Source: Microascus cirrosus (lineage: Eukaryota > Ascomycota > Sordariomycetes > Microascales > Microascaceae). From it: a DNA stretch of 64,000 nucleotides. The notes below the pieces were generated by a model. It made no database searches and was not told the origin of the DNA. It worked only from the letters and a program-made list of their open reading frames with translations. Numbering within the stretch: position 1 is the first letter of the stretch; each line of letters opens with the position of its first letter. Of the stretch, positions 11,585 to 24,600 are shown in pieces. Position numbers and translations under genes: made by a program. The stretch covers positions 278,357 through 342,356 of the forward strand of contig JAMBUN010000356.1 of the NCBI GenBank assembly GCA_030271035.1, read 5' to 3'.

Positions 11585-13182
11585 ATGGACCTTCCATCCG
11601 ATCTCTCGACCATGCCTTCAGGCTGCTCCTCTGCTACCACCGATGACATGCCCGCCGCCACGGCTACCGGTGCAGAGCACAGCCTCGCGGTCGCCGGCCC
11701 TAGGAGGAGAAGGCGCCACTCTTTCTTTATCCCTCGGCGGAAATCTATCGTTAACCACATAATGGACACTGAGGAGGGCCTGTTGCTGAAGGTGGGCACC
11801 CTCAGGAGTGTTCCCTAGCCTGCCTCAACCGCGCTAACTACATAGTCCAGGTGTCCCTCTTCCTAGCAGATCTCGAGCGCCGATTAGAACTATTAGAGAG
11901 CCACGCGGACCTTAAGATTGATGAGAGTATTTCCAAGGCCTTCACGACGCTACAAGATGTCCGCGCCCGATGCTCACTGGCCTCCGGCGAGGTCATCGGC
12001 GCCGGCCGGAGGAAGCTGCAGGTCATGGTCGAAACGCTAGAAAGCCGGTACAAGGACGGTCTGGCCGCTGCGGAGGGCATGAATGAGAAAGCCTGTCTTG
12101 GCATAGAGATGCTGGACGGTATGTTGACCGAGTTCGAAAACCGCGCGTACAAGTTCAGAGAGCAGGGCTTCGCGGGAGCCGCCGATACCGCGTCGGCCAT
12201 ATTCGGCGAGGGCCGTCATGTCATGCACGAAGGTCTGGAGCGCGCTAGAGGAGTCGTTGACGAGGGCATTGGGCGAGCCATACGCGCGGCCGAGACGCTG
12301 GAGGAGCATATCCAGCGGGCGGTGGCGCGGGCGCGGGAGTCGCGGCTAATCCACTACGAGGACCTCCCAATGCCGTGGAGGATCAACCCGCACATCCGGC
12401 AAGGCTACCGCTTCGTCGAGTCCAAGAGCGAGTGCATCTGGTCGGCATTTAGCATATCCAACGAGCTCGTCAACATCTGGTCGCATGCGCTGGGGTTCCT
12501 GGTGGTGCTCTCGATCGCATTCTACTTCTACCCGACGAGTCCCAACTTCTCTACGAGCACCAAGACGGACATCTTCATTGCGGCGGTGTTCTTCTTCACA
12601 GCGTGCCTGACACTGGCCTGCTCGACGGTGTGGCACACGATGAACGCCGTTGCGGACGTGGACGCTATCTCCATCTTCGCCTGCGTCGACTACACGGGCA
12701 TCAGCGTGCTCATTGCGGCGTCCATCGTGACAACGGAGTGGACGGCGTTCTACTGCGACCCGGTTAGCCGCTGGGTCTATATGAGCATCACGGCGCTGCT
12801 GGGAGTGGGCGGAGTGATCCTGCCGTGGAACCCGCGCTTTAACGAGGCGGACATGGCGTGGGTGCGCGTGGCCTTTTATGTCGGGCTTGGAGCCACAGGT
12901 GGCATCCCTGTTCTGCAGCTGCTCCTCACGCACGGCGGCAGCTTCGTACTACAGTTCTACTCGCCCATCGCCAAGTCTCTACTAGTCTACCTGGTTGGGG
13001 CGATCGTCTACGCCAGCAAAGTACCGGAGAGGTGGCGCCCTGGCATGTTCGACTACGTGGGTGGCAGCCACAACCTGTGGCACTTTGCCGTGTTGGGCGG
13101 GATCCTGTTCCACTACACGGCTATGCAGGAGTTCTTCAGTATTGCATTCCAGCGGGCGCAGGAGGGATGCCCCGTTTACTAA
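11585..13182 (+). CDS. IZH3: Haemolysin-III/PAQR membrane receptor, IZH3-type
   Basis: Seven-helix protein of the progestin/adipoQ receptor (PAQR, HlyIII) superfamily; yeast Izh3 is linked to zinc and sterol homeostasis. Exons 11585-11791 and 11851-13182 give 512 residues in frame. Residues 1-240 are hydrophilic: a basic RRRRRHSFF patch, then a long helical region that may form a coiled coil, the extended N-terminus that separates Izh3 from the short Izh proteins. The PAQR domain starts near LPMPWRINPHI (about 241). The metal-binding signatures are visible: an N-I-W-S-H-A-L-G block near 277, S-T-V-W-H near 328, and S-H-N-L-W-H followed by L-F-H-Y near 475-490. The second exon would otherwise start at a GTG, which supports the splice. 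Confidence 0.92.
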
Positions 13183-13479
13183 GCGGGGCCCGAGTCTATG
13201 GGTGAGAGGCATGGGAGATAGAGGCTAGGCGAGAGTTGCATTAAAGGGGATGGAAAATTAGACGGTGGTCATGAGCTTCCCAGTACGATTCAGTATATAC
13301 ATTCTTAATGCATATTTCTAACGCCGGGGTAGCCTCAAGGGTTGGTTACAGGTGCTATGTGCCTGGTGACTCTCTGTTATAGTGGATGCTTCAATCGATA
13401 TACTCCGGACTCCTGGCTCATGATCTACATACAAAAAGGGCATCCACCCCGCGATAATCTGTCCGCCACGGCACCCAGG

Positions 13480-14189
13480 TTATAGGAAAGCAAACGCCAT
13501 AACCGCGCTTAGTCCCGCTCCAGTCCCGACTAACACCTTGGTCCCACGTGAAGTGAGGACCGGCCCCGATCCTGTATCGCCCGCACAAAGCGTGCCCGTT
13601 GGTGCGATAGAACAGTCCGTCCCGTCTGGACCAGTGTTCGTGGTGTTTGAGGAGTAGAAGGAGGGCCTTGATGGCGGGGTCGGGGTTGCTGTTGCGGAGG
13701 CAGGGAGTTCGAAGGAGCCGGCTGAGGCACATTCTTCTAGGGTTTCGCCCTGGGTGCGCGGTCAGCTTGAGGGAATTCATGATGACTGTTCGGAAACGCC
13801 GGGCGAGGAGACGGTTCGTAAGGGAGGTGAACGGAAGGCGAAAGTCTTACTTCAAGACAGCATTGGCCTGGGACGGGAGCGCAATATGTCCCATCGGGAC
13901 AGTACCCATAGTCCGCATCACAGCAGGTCTGGAGTCGTTAGTTAGACCCGGCGCATATGCCCCCGAAAAGAACCCGACAGGACCCCGACGAGAGAGAGGA
14001 AAGGAAAGGAGATTATGGGGGACGCACTTGACCCTCGGAGGGCGTATAGCAAAATCCACTTTCCGGTGGCCCGCACTGCTGTGAGCCCTCGCCGTAGGTG
14101 TCCTCGCAGGACAGGAGGCCGCGTATGTGTAGGGGGGACTTGACGGTCTGGAAGGCTGCCGCGCAGAGGGCGAAGAGAAGAAGTCTCAT
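13480..14189 (-). CDS. Small cysteine-rich secreted protein, probably GPI-anchored
   Basis: I reconstructed this gene from three exons, 14189-14028, 13928-13851 and 13749-13480, all in phase 0, giving 169 residues; no single open frame shows it. Residues 1-17 (MRLLLFALCAAAFQTVK) form a clear signal peptide. The mature part has 12 cysteines, including CC pairs at 56-57 and 77-78 in the pattern CC-x6-C-P-x-G-x-Y-C-x6-CC. A Ser/Thr/Pro-rich stretch with an N-glycosylation site (NTT at 115) follows. The last 18 or so residues are hydrophobic after a small-residue patch (GSG near 140), as in GPI-anchored cell wall proteins. Donors are GTGCGT and GTAAGA. Similar short CC-GYCP-G-YC proteins are common in ascomycetes, but no function is known to me; wall protein or effector-like roles are speculation. 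It converges on IZH3. Confidence 0.8.
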
Positions 14190-15445
14190 TGTAGGCTAGG
14201 GGACTCACGGGGCTACTCGCCAGGTGAGGGCTAGCATCCGAGTGGGGTGAAGAGTCAAGGGGGGAGGTGAAGTCGCGGACGAGTTTCTTGATGGTGGTGG
14301 TGGGAGTGGTGGTAACGAGGACTTACACGCAGGATCTTGACGGACTCCCGCGGCATTAATAGAGACTACCTTTCCTGCAGACGGAATTCGCAACAAGTCC
14401 CATTCTCGTATACACGGCGTCGGGATCCAAGGACCGAGAATTAGGGAACACCATGCATGCATGCTTGGGCCGGGTGTTACTCAGCCCTCGCGATCCCTCC
14501 TTCGCGCGGAGAAGGCGCTCGATTGGGTCCAAAAGGGGGTGGTCCTCACTAAGCCCCCAGTCAATGGCTCCTCCCTCCATGGCTCGAACGACAGACAACC
14601 CGAAAGACCAGGCTAGGCAGTTTCGCATAGGAAGACGGATCCTTTCCCCTTGGCGGAATTACTACCGCGGCAAGACGAGACGAAACGGCAGAGTTCCTCC
14701 GTCCCAACGTGCGGACCCCGACCGGCTTCAATCCCGGTCACAGAGGCAGATTTGGGGAAAGCAATGCCAGCTATTCAACCGGAACCGGGGAATGGATGGG
14801 CTGAGATCCGCCTGGGATATGTGGGGATCCATGGGTCGTGCGTGGCGGACCGGCGATCTGTCATGCCTGCGGGATGCTGCAGTTTCATATCTGCGATGAG
14901 TAACACACGGGGGAACCCTGAGTAAAGCATTCCGGATGGCGGCGGGGAACATTGTAAGAACGGAGACGACGGGGATTCGGCTGTGATCCACTTTGAGCTA
15001 ATGACAGTTATACGCTTTGGAGGTGAATGCGAGAGAGCCCGGCGGCAAGAAGCTGACGAGCTTTTGGCATTATGCTATTGAGCCCATGCAGCAGACACCA
15101 TGCGCGGGACACAGACTCTACGCGGCCCGGCCGGATCTTTTCACGGTGATAGTCCAGAGTTGGGAGTCATTATGTCTGTATCGTAAATGCAGCTCTATCA
15201 TCATCGTAGCTATTCGTAACCAGCCGTAACACCATATCCCATCCGTTGCCCCCTTTTAAACGCCAAAAAAAAATAATAAAGAAAAAAAGAAACTGAGAAG
15301 AACACACGAAGTTGGGGAAAGCAAAGAGGAAAGCACTGAACTCTAGCCAAGTAGGGCCCGCCGCAAGGACACCGCCTAGGACGACTGATAACGGCTGTTG
15401 CCCCCGAGTCTTCTAGTAGTATCCCTCATGACTAGGCAAGATGAA
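14190..15445. other. Intergenic region, no gene seen
   Basis: Upstream region of the cysteine-rich protein gene and 3' flank of BUB2. It contains a short (ATGC)3 repeat around 14453-14464 and an A-rich tract at about 15264-15292. Open frames of up to 148 codons overlap on both strands without recognisable features. Confidence 0.55.
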
Positions 15446-16984
15446 TCACCGCGCGTGTGCGACGATCTCCGCATACACATCCCTGGGGATTTTTTGCAGA
15501 ATCGTCATTGATACCTTCTTGATGAGATCAGCCTGAAGCGCCGGGAGGGACCTGAGGAGGTTACTCGGACTGCAGATCTGAGTTAGTGACTCCCCAAAAC
15601 ACACACAGCTTCCGTTTGAAGCCACAAGCGAACTCACCTTGGCGACTTCAAAATCTTATCCCGCATCAGGTGCAACTGCGCAACGATACACAGGATATTC
15701 AGATGCGGGCCATAGGCAAACAAGAAGTCCCAAAGCCGCAACACCTCGGGAAGCGGCGGCGTACAAGCGCACAGCGTCAGCACACTCGGGAACGCGTAGA
15801 TCTCCGCCTTGAGCCCCCTTGACATCAGGTACCCGCCCAGCTTCGGGTCTACAATAGCCAGGACCTTATCCACGAGCGCGAGACCGCGGTGCACGCCGTC
15901 CATAGCGCCGCGGATGTAGCCCGGGCACTCGCGCGCGAGGAGTGTGTGGAACGCCACGAAGGCCTCGGCCTCGCTGCGGGCCGCGTACAAGAAAGGCGCA
16001 GCGAGGACGTTCATGCCTTGCACGTACGTGCCCGGCTCCCGGCCCGATAGGCCTGAGTCGGAGCCGTCCGTGAGGGTGATGGTGCGCGAACGGGGCCTGC
16101 CGGCGGGTGAGCCGCCCGGAGGCGTGGAGGTGGGATCTGAGAGGATAGGGCCTAGCGAGGTGCGGCTCTCGCGTGCATCGTGGAGCTTCCAGGCGACTGC
16201 GTTGAGGAGGCGGATGAGGCTTGCCTCGCTGACGCGGCGGCGAAAGAGCGGGTCGGTGGTCAGGGTGCGGAAGGTGTCGTTGCGGATCTTGGAGTAGGCT
16301 GGTGAGGCGCCGCGGTGGATGAGGGCGAGGTAGTCGTCTGTGGAGAGGATGGGTGCGTCGAGGAGGATGAGCCAGACGTAGATCCGCAGAGATGACTGAG
16401 GCTGTGTTAGTATTTCTAGTAACCACCTCTTGATAAATAGAGGTTTATTTCCTCATAGGACATTGGAAAAAGGTGTACACCCGGGAGTCACTGACCATGC
16501 CGTCGTTATCGCTCTTAATGCCCTCGTCCAGAATCTTATATCTCGTCGCCTCCAACGCCCCAACAAAGTCCCCATCCGGCGGCCCGTCCCTAATCAGCTG
16601 CTGCATGGGCAAACTAGTGTGCGCCAGCGGTGGCTTCCGGAAGCCGCTCCGCCTACCGGAGGCATCGCTGTTGGCGCGTTCGCGCACCCTCTGCGGCGAT
16701 GAGCGCGGCGCACCATAGGTAGCGCTGACGTCGCGCTTCACGGGCGACATGTTCCGCGGGGCGACGTGGTGCGGCGGCTGGAGCTGGATCTGCTGCAGTT
16801 GGTGGTGCTGCTCGCGCAGGCGCTGCTGGGTGATGAGCGAGGACTGGCTGGCGGCCTTGGAGCCGAGGGTGTGGGCGGACTGCAGGCGGCGTAGGGTGCG
16901 ATGGGTGCGCGGCGAGGGCGGCGGCTGGAGCTCGGTCGGGGGCGCGAGCGGCCGCGAGGTTGCGTATGTCTCGGGCATCGGCAT
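15446..16984 (-). CDS. BUB2: BUB2/Cdc16-type TBC-domain Rab-like GTPase-activating protein
   Basis: GAP subunit that, with a Bfa1/Byr4 partner, restrains the Tem1/Spg1 GTPase and so controls mitotic exit and septation at the spindle pole body. Exons 16984-16496, 16395-15638 and 15569-15446 give 456 residues; the frame continues through a junction reading KSPSPSNLLRSLPAL. Residues 1-130 are low-complexity and rich in Pro, Gln and Ser. The TBC domain starts near 140 (LIRDGPPDGDF). Both catalytic fingers are visible: the arginine finger I-x-x-D-x-x-R at 200-206 and the glutamine finger V-Q-G-M-N at about 288-292. A Pro/Arg-rich insert (about 250-282) precedes the Q finger. The ATG at 16984 is the first in frame; the upstream open frame begins with GTG. 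It diverges from the sulfate permease gene. Confidence 0.9.
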
Positions 16985-19116
16985 CGTGGCCGAGGCCGGG
17001 GGGGGAGGGGGGCTGGGGTTGCGGTGGTGGTGGGGACCCACGCGGGGGAAGAGAGACGAAGGAACGGAGGAGTGGATTGTGGGACCTCAGTCGAGGAATT
17101 GTGAACGAACGTTATATATTTGTGAAGGAGATCAAGAGGTCATAAAAAGAAGTATGGGGGCAAATTCCGGTGTTTGTGGGCAGGAATCAACGGTTGCCGA
17201 GCCGGGGACTGTGAGGCACGGAGGCTCGGCGGGGAAGAAAGGAGGAGGTTGGACTTGGAGGATCGCGGCAAAAGTCGCGTTCGCGTTTGTTTCGTGTCCC
17301 GGGCTTGATTGCTGCCGCAGCCACGTCCTTCAAATCCCGCCGGCAATATCTACACTGGCAAGTATTCCCGAGAACAGGATTGATACCATCCGCGTGAAAG
17401 AGATTTTTTGGCCAATATCTCCAGTAACATGACGGTATCTCGCCCGGTATCGTCTATCGTAGCATTCAGCGGGGGTGAGCCGACAGAGACAGCGTACCAG
17501 TCATTGCCCATTTTGACAGGTGCGGGCAGCCGACCATAGAATTTGTTCATTTTCAGTGTTCCTGGGCTTCTTCCTCGTGATCTGGGGCTTCCATGCCTCA
17601 TGTGCTGAGATTGCAAGATTTGTAATCTCGACAGTGGCAAGCTGCCGTCTCTCTCCGGTGTCGCCCGCCATGATCAGCAGAGCGGGGCAACGGAGAAGTC
17701 GATGCTTCTCCGTCGGGGGCTTTGCGGCCTCAATGCAATGCCTGTTTTCTGATAATATATTCTCTCCCACGATACCCACGCGGCGGCTTGCGGGATGCCC
17801 GGCACGGGCTGGGATCACGTCTCCTCCATCCTTCCCCGCGGGATGCTGCAAGCTGCTGAATGACGCAACCCACACAAGCCCTGCGGCGCCACCTGTGACC
17901 ATCCTGCAGCCCGACTACATGAGAAGTATGGCTCCTAGGTCGCGCCCTGGTTTCCGTTGCTCCAAGGCGCACACGTCTGGCGCATCGTCGGCCGGTACGG
18001 AGCTTACTCACCTGGGCATTCCCTCTGATACAACGCAGGCCCGAGCGCAGGTTCGCGGGGCGATTGTTTACTAAACATCTTCGGAACAAGGGCGTTAGCG
18101 TCGGCGGGAGGCAACAGTGGGGACGAAAGAGTTTTTAACCAGGTCCGCTGGCGCGGATTGCATCACCTTTAGATCGCATTGCACCACCGCCGCCCTCCAC
18201 CCTCCCAGGCTTTCCGCCGTGGGCGGGCGAATCAGCGTGCAGCATGATTGCTTTCTGGATGAAGCTCTTGTCCCGTTTAGGGTAGGTTGGGAGTTACCAG
18301 TGGGGTGGTCCGGATGACTGCCCCATCAGAGCTGTCTGAGACTTAGGACCGGCTCATCGAACCGCAGAGGTCGAGCCATCAAAGTTTCTGAGTATGACGA
18401 GCCTCACAAGGGGCAGGATGCAGGAGAGTAAAAGCGCATCATCGGTCCTTGGGGCGTATAAAACTACCCGGAGTTGGGGAGGCAAAGGAGAGATCGACAG
18501 TCCAGACGGGCTCCAAAAGGTTCTACCCTCCACATCGATCTTTCCGTGGAGCTTCTTCACCTCCCGGACCCATCGACACGTCCAAAAGGGGTAAGATGCA
18601 GATTGCGACATCGACATCGCCCCTCCGTCCCGCGGACGTCATCCCCGTACAAGTCTCGACATCGGGCATTTTTCTACGGCGGGGCGGGCTCTCGTGAGCA
18701 AGGGCTTCTTTATCTTGTCTATTTCCTGATTACTGAAATTTAGACTTGCAACTCCCGAGCTAGTCTTCCCCGAAGTCCTTCCGAGCTCTTGGCTTTTATG
18801 GAGTTGTCACCTCGAACGTTTCTTAAGCCGCTCATTCTGCGTGACATCCTTCGTCATAATACGCCAGCTGCCCTGACCGCGTCTTGATATAGCCCCTCTT
18901 TCATGACCCAGGAGCGTTGGGTTTCGCCAAACCTTGTCTCACCTCGTACTCCCTGGATACACTTCACTGTTGTGCCTAGTGCAACCATACACCTATCGGC
19001 GTACGATGTCGAGCTGAATTCTAGGCTCGCACACCGACAACACCAGGCCGTCTTTCCCCCGGCCCTGACCCTCATTTTACCTCCTTCCTTACCTCTCGCC
19101 CTCCAGATCCGACGCC
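16985..19116. promoter_or_regulatory. Divergent upstream region of BUB2 and the sulfate permease gene
   Basis: About 2.1 kb between two divergent start codons. The last 60 bases before 19117 are pyrimidine-rich (cctccttcc...cctccag), consistent with the permease leader. A CRE-like GACGTCAT occurs near 18636, and an ATGACGCAA word resembling bZIP half-sites near 17860. I did not find a full CYS3/MetR palindrome (ATGGCGCCAT type), which would be expected if the permease is under sulfur control. No gene is supported. Confidence 0.45.
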
Positions 19117-21665
19117 ATGGAGAACGCCGCCAAAAAGACGGGCCACTTCTTGGCCAAGATCTTGGGCATAGACCTTAACGACTTCCACAAGCTCTCCACC
19201 GAGGAGGTCACCCGCGGCGAGTCCGTCTTCTCCGACGACTCCGGAGAGACTTTCGTTGAGGAGCCTCCCACGACAGCCGAATACCTCTCGGAAATCCTTC
19301 CCTCGGGATATGACATAGTCGAATATGGGAAGTCTCTCTTTCCGTTCGTGAACTGGATAGGGCACTATAACGTGTCCTGGCTGTTGGGTGATGCTGTTGC
19401 TGGTGAGTATCTCCTGGGCAAAATATATATTACGAACGACCTCCTGACCCTCCTCTAGGCATAACCATCGGCGCCATCGTTGTCCCCCAAGGCATGGCAT
19501 ATGCCTTGCTAGCAAACCTCGAGCCGCAATTTGGGCTCTACTCGGCCTTCACTGGCCCCGTCATTTACTGGCTCTTCGCCACGTCCAAAGACATTACGAT
19601 TGGGGTGAGTGCCAAGTAATACGCACATCTAAGTCGTGACACAGGCTGACCAGCTTAGCCCGTTGCCGTCATGTCCACCCTGGTCGGCAACGTCGTCAAC
19701 GAAGTCAAGGCCACCCACCCGGAGTATCCCGCCCACCTCGTCGCCTCTGCACTCTCCGTCATTGCTGGCGCCATCATCTGCGCCATCGGGCTCTTCCGTT
19801 GCGGCTGGATCGTCGACCTGATCTCACTAACGTCGCTCTCCGCGTTCATGACGGGCTCGGCCATCACCATCGGTGTCGGCCAGCTGCCCACGCTCCTGGG
19901 CATCCAGAGCGTCAGCAGTAGTGATGCGGCCTACCTTGTCTTCATCAACATGTGGAGGCACATCGGTGAGACGACCATCGACGCTGCGATGGGAATCACC
20001 GCACTCCTCATGCTCTATCTCATCCGTTCGGGCTTCACCATGGCCGCCAAGAGATGGCCGCAGCACCAGCGCCTCTTTTTCTTCCTAAACACCCTGCGAA
20101 GCGTTTTCGTCATCCTACTCTACACCATGATCAGCTGGCTCGTCAACATGAACCGGAGAGACAACCCCCTCTTCGACATCCTCGGTTCCGTCCCGCGTGG
20201 CTTCCAGGTCACCGGCGCGCCTCCGCTCGACACGACGCTCATCTCGTCGGTTGCGAAGTTCCTACCGGCCACCGTCATCGTCCTGCTAGTCGAGCATATC
20301 GCCATTTCTAAATCCTTCGGCCGTATTAACAACTACGTCATCGACCCCTCGCAGGAGATGGTCGCCATCGGCGTGTCCAACATTTTCGGGCCTTTCGTTG
20401 GCGCTTACCCGGCCACGGGTTCCTTCAGTCGCACTGCTATCAAGTCTAAAGCTGGCGTTCGCACCCCCGCGTCGGGCCTGCTGACCGGCGGCGTTGTCAT
20501 CCTGGCGACTTACACCCTCACTTCCGTCTTCTTCTACATCTCCAACGCGTCTCTGGCCGCCGTGATCATCCACGCCGTGGCAGATCTCGTCACGCCCCCA
20601 AACACCGTCTACCAGTTCTGGAAGGTCTCCCCGATTGAGGTCCTCATCTTCTTCGTCGGTGTCTTCGTGTCCGTGTTTTCCTCCATCGAGGATGGCATCT
20701 ACGCGACGGTCTGCATCTCTGCCGCCGTCCTCCTCTTCCGCATCCTCAAGGCCCGCGGTGCCTTCCTTGGCAAGGTCAAGATCCACTCCGTCCTCGGCGA
20801 CCATGTCATTGGTGATGACCACCACAAGGTTGTAGGCTCCTATGGGACCTTCTCCGACTCGGACGCTGCCCTGGCCGCCCGCAACGTCTTCCTGCCCATC
20901 GGCCACGACGACGGCTCCAACCCGCTGATCGAGATCCAGAACCCCTACCCGGGCGTCTTCATCTATCGCTTCACTGAGGGCTTCAACTACCCCAACGCGG
21001 GCCACACCCTCGACTACTTCCTCGCGCACGTCTTCGCCCGCACGCGTCGCACGACGCCGCTTTCCTACAACCGGGCGGGCGACCGCCCCTGGAACGACCC
21101 GGGCCCGGGTCGCTCCAAGCGCGCTCAGACGGAGCAGGATCTCGAGCAGGAGAACCTCCCCACTCTCAAGGCCGTCATCCTTGATCTCAGCTCGGTCAAT
21201 CACGTCGATATCACCTCCGTCCAGCGCCTCATCGACGTGCGCAACCAGCTCGACCGTTACGCCGCGCCGTCCCCCGTGGATTGGCACTTCGCCTGCATCA
21301 ACAACCGCTGGACCCGCCGCGCGCTCGTCTCAGCCGGCTTCGGCATGCGCACGCAGCGCGGCGAGGGGGGGAAGCACAGGTGGGAGTCCATCTTCAGCGT
21401 TGCGGAACTAGGGGGCGCGAGCTCCGCGGCTGAGGCGGCGGAGGAGAAGTGGACTGCCACCGGCGCGGGCAGGGATGAAGAGGGCCAGGCGGGAGCTCCA
21501 GAGAAGGAGGGGAAGTCGGACGTGAAGTTTAGGAGGAGGGGCGCGGTGGTTCACGGGCTCAACCGCCCGCTTTTCCATGTCGATTTGACGAGCGCAGTTC
21601 AGAGCGCTATTGTGAATATCGAGGCCAGGGGAGAAGTTGAGAGCGGGTCGAGTGGTAGTGACTAG
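19117..21665 (+). CDS. SulP-family sulfate permease (CYS-13/CYS-14, SutB type)
   Basis: Plasma-membrane sulfate transporter supplying sulfur for cysteine and methionine synthesis. Exons 19117-19402, 19459-19604 and 19659-21665 give 812 residues, close to the usual 780-850 for fungal members. The SulP signature is in exon 2 (IVVPQGMAYALLANLEP, then FGLYSAFTGPVIYWLFATSKD), and many hydrophobic segments follow to about residue 530. A GAYPATGSFSRTAI motif lies in the transport core. The C-terminal STAS domain spans roughly 570-740, with the hallmark strand and loop LDLSSVNHVDITSVQRL. The tail after 740 is Ala/Gly/Glu-rich. Introns of 56 and 54 nt have GTGAGT donors; retaining the second would give an early stop. 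Transcription is likely sulfur-repressed in relatives, but I could not locate the control site. Confidence 0.93.
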
Positions 21666-24600
21666 ACCTTGCGTGTTTGCTGTTGGCATCTGGCATATAA
21701 ATGGAGTTTTCATGGGTGGAGGGATCTGCTTTTCTAGGTTCGTGCGGTGATATCGTTGTCCACTTGGATGGGAATGGACCATTGCATATAGCGTTCTGAG
21801 GTCTGGCGTATGGAGTACATAGAAGGTAGCATTTGAACATGTCTTTCCAAATCACCATACCTTGCGACGGCTAATAAGTGGCTTTTAAAGAGACCCGATT
21901 GATAACAGTGTTCTCCAAATCCAAGCGCAGCCATCACCCGCAGCGGTCACAGCTCGCTGACTATCTTATCAGAGCCGAGACGTTGCAGAACGAGAGAGTC
22001 ATGAATGAGCCCTCACCAGCCTCGCGGTCGACCTCATCCTCGGATAGTCTTTAGTGGGGGTTGAGTGTCCGAAGGCCATGTAGATGTCCAGGTGAGAAAG
22101 CCACTCTAGGCTTCCATTAAGAATGACTTCCTAAGCCCTTTAGCCCTTCCAAGACTGTGAATCCTCGTAGATTGGCTATCACCCAGCGCTACGCATCCTG
22201 CGAATTTCAGGGCTGATCGCGAACTATACTTCCGTAGCTTATCCACCATGGACCAACGCGGGCCGGCGCCCCAGAGATACCCTCGGTTACGCCAAACTCC
22301 TCGCATTCGGCCGCCTAGCAGTTGGGCATCCATCCTACCGCCGCCGATCTCTGAAATCCGCAAAGACAGCCGACCTCAGAACGTGAACTGCAAGACCGGG
22401 AAGGGCGAACGGGAACACTGGGGCAGATCCCAGCCATGCCTTTGACAGGGGCTTCATACCGGGTCATACGGCCACATGTCCTGCAGTAATCCTAAGCAGA
22501 TACATACCTCCAACAAAGAGTCCTCGCAAGAACGCGTAGCATTGCAACCCAACGCATCCCTCTCTCACGCCGCCGTCCTTAGGTTGCTGTTAATCCCCTC
22601 CAACCGCAGCATCACTCACGGACCCCGGCCGGATGCATTTCCACGTGAGAATTTCCCCGACCGAGGTGGCACGGGGACCCGCCCCCGGATTTTCCTTACC
22701 CGCTGTCAGACTCCGTCGCGATGGTTCCGGGGTTATAATATAGAGACGCTGCGAGTTAAGGCCCGTGACTGGAGACGACGCGGAAACATTCCATTATATA
22801 CTGAGCAAGGATAGGACCTCATGTTGAGGCCGTTAGCGTAAAGGTCGAGCCCAGAGAGCGGCAAAAATATCAGAGAGGCGGCGTGGATTTCACATGCCGG
22901 CCACCAGCGCCCACATGAAGTTCCGCGGCTGTGGCCGAGGGCAAAAGGCCCTTCCTCCACCCTTCAAGCAGCCCTCCAAAACCCATGCGGTCACTCTGCG
23001 GGGGATACGCATGATTCCCCCCGTAGTGTATGCGCCTGCTTTCCGTTTTGAGTCTGGCTAGAGCGGTGCACATCCTCTGAAAGACTTACATCGGGCCCCG
23101 TGCGCTTACGGGATGATCACTTTCATGGTGTTATTCTTGAGGAAAGATGGTGGGGAGTGTGCATCGTCGTGCGCATAAAGGCAAGGGTTCACGAGAATAG
23201 TCGGACGAGAGTTGTTAGAGGAACAATGCTCTACGCGATGCTCGTGAAGCAGGGGCGTGTTTGATGGTGATCTGCGCTAGAAAGGAAAAGCTTGGATGTG
23301 CCCGTACTCGAAGTGAGAAAGCCGGTGCGTGTTGGGAGCGGAGTCGCCGTCCGGGGAAGGATTCTATTATTGCGGGGGAACGCGGGAGCTCGGCACTGGA
23401 AATTGACAGGTCGTGGGGCATGGTCGCTCTTCCTTCGCCGGGGTGTTGAAGAAGGGATCTGTAAGAACCCCTTCCAACACCGCATGGCGACGGTATATTA
23501 CACTGAGTCCTCGACGGCTCCGGTCGTTCGGCTTCGTTCGGGGCTGCTGCCGAGAAGGCGCCGGTGGTCAAGTTCCGCGGGTTCCAGCTTCGCCAGCACG
23601 GACGTCCAAACACGACTTCCGACGCCTCTCCATGACCCAGCCTATCGGATCCCCTCCCATTCCCTCTCGTACGAGCTCGAACAATAGCGTCTCGCCTCTG
23701 GCCCTTGGCAAGTGTATATTACCACCACTGGAGCTGGTGGGACACCGCCCGGGGGGTTCCAGCACGGTATCACAGCGGAAACCGCACGACAGTCGTATTC
23801 CCCGTTCATACCTCAAGAGCCAAGCCCGGGCCAAGAATCAATACAACGCCACTCATCGAGAAGCCCTCGAACGTTGTACCGCCCCCCGGCGCTGATTTCC
23901 AAAAGGCGTAAGGTGCCCCGGGAGAGGTTGGTCTCGAACCAGGGTTCCCCCGCTTCACGACTTTCTTTGACGAGATGTTCGAGACCAAGGGTTACGCGCA
24001 GGGGTTCTGAACGTGGGAAAGCATTGCACTTTGAAGAAATAGCGAGGGCCAGAGGACCAACCCGTCTCGAAAGACAGGACCAATCTTGCAGGACCGCCAT
24101 GTTTGGTCCGACGCAGATCGCCTTTTTCGACGAGACTTCAGACACAATAGAGAAACAAAATCTCCGTGATCGACGACGACATAGCGCACCGTTAAGGCCT
24201 GGACGATAAGCCCTACTAATGACCTGCGCATCAGTCATCTCTTCAATCAACTTCCTTAGACCCGAAACAAACAACGTGTAGACACGTCGAAGGGCCCTGT
24301 AGAACAAAAGAACATCTTTGGTACCGAAGGAGCCTTGTGTTGATGCTACTATGCTTTCAAAGCATCAATAAGAGGGGTGGACCGATGGAGAAGCCTCATA
24401 GTAGGGGTTCGTTGCGACGGTGTCGTCGCACCCAAAAAGACCCACTAGAGGGGGGTATGCCACTCGTGTCAAATAACCTCCCCCAGCCTCGTTCTTGAAG
24501 CCGTATCAGGTAGTTGGCTTGTGCCATGCGACAGCGTGCTTTTCGGTAACACAATGTTCTCGGTTCCGATGTAGGGGTTGCTCCAACATGCGTCTCTGCG

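Noticed and set aside
14453..14899. 148-codon plus-strand frame between the cysteine-rich gene and BUB2
   Set aside because: Overlaps other frames, lacks any motif and has poor codon bias compared with real neighbours.
16985..19116. CYS3/MetR binding sites upstream of the sulfate permease
   Set aside because: Only partial matches (GACGTCAT, ATGACGCAA) were found; not enough to annotate a regulator site.
23920..23960. GGTTCGAGACC word on the minus strand as a tRNA T-arm
   Set aside because: The stem has mismatches and the flanks do not form a cloverleaf.
23813..24307. Pair of overlapping frames (about 160 codons each strand) as a possible transposon or reverse transcriptase relic
   Set aside because: None of the conserved reverse transcriptase, integrase or transposase motifs could be read in any frame.
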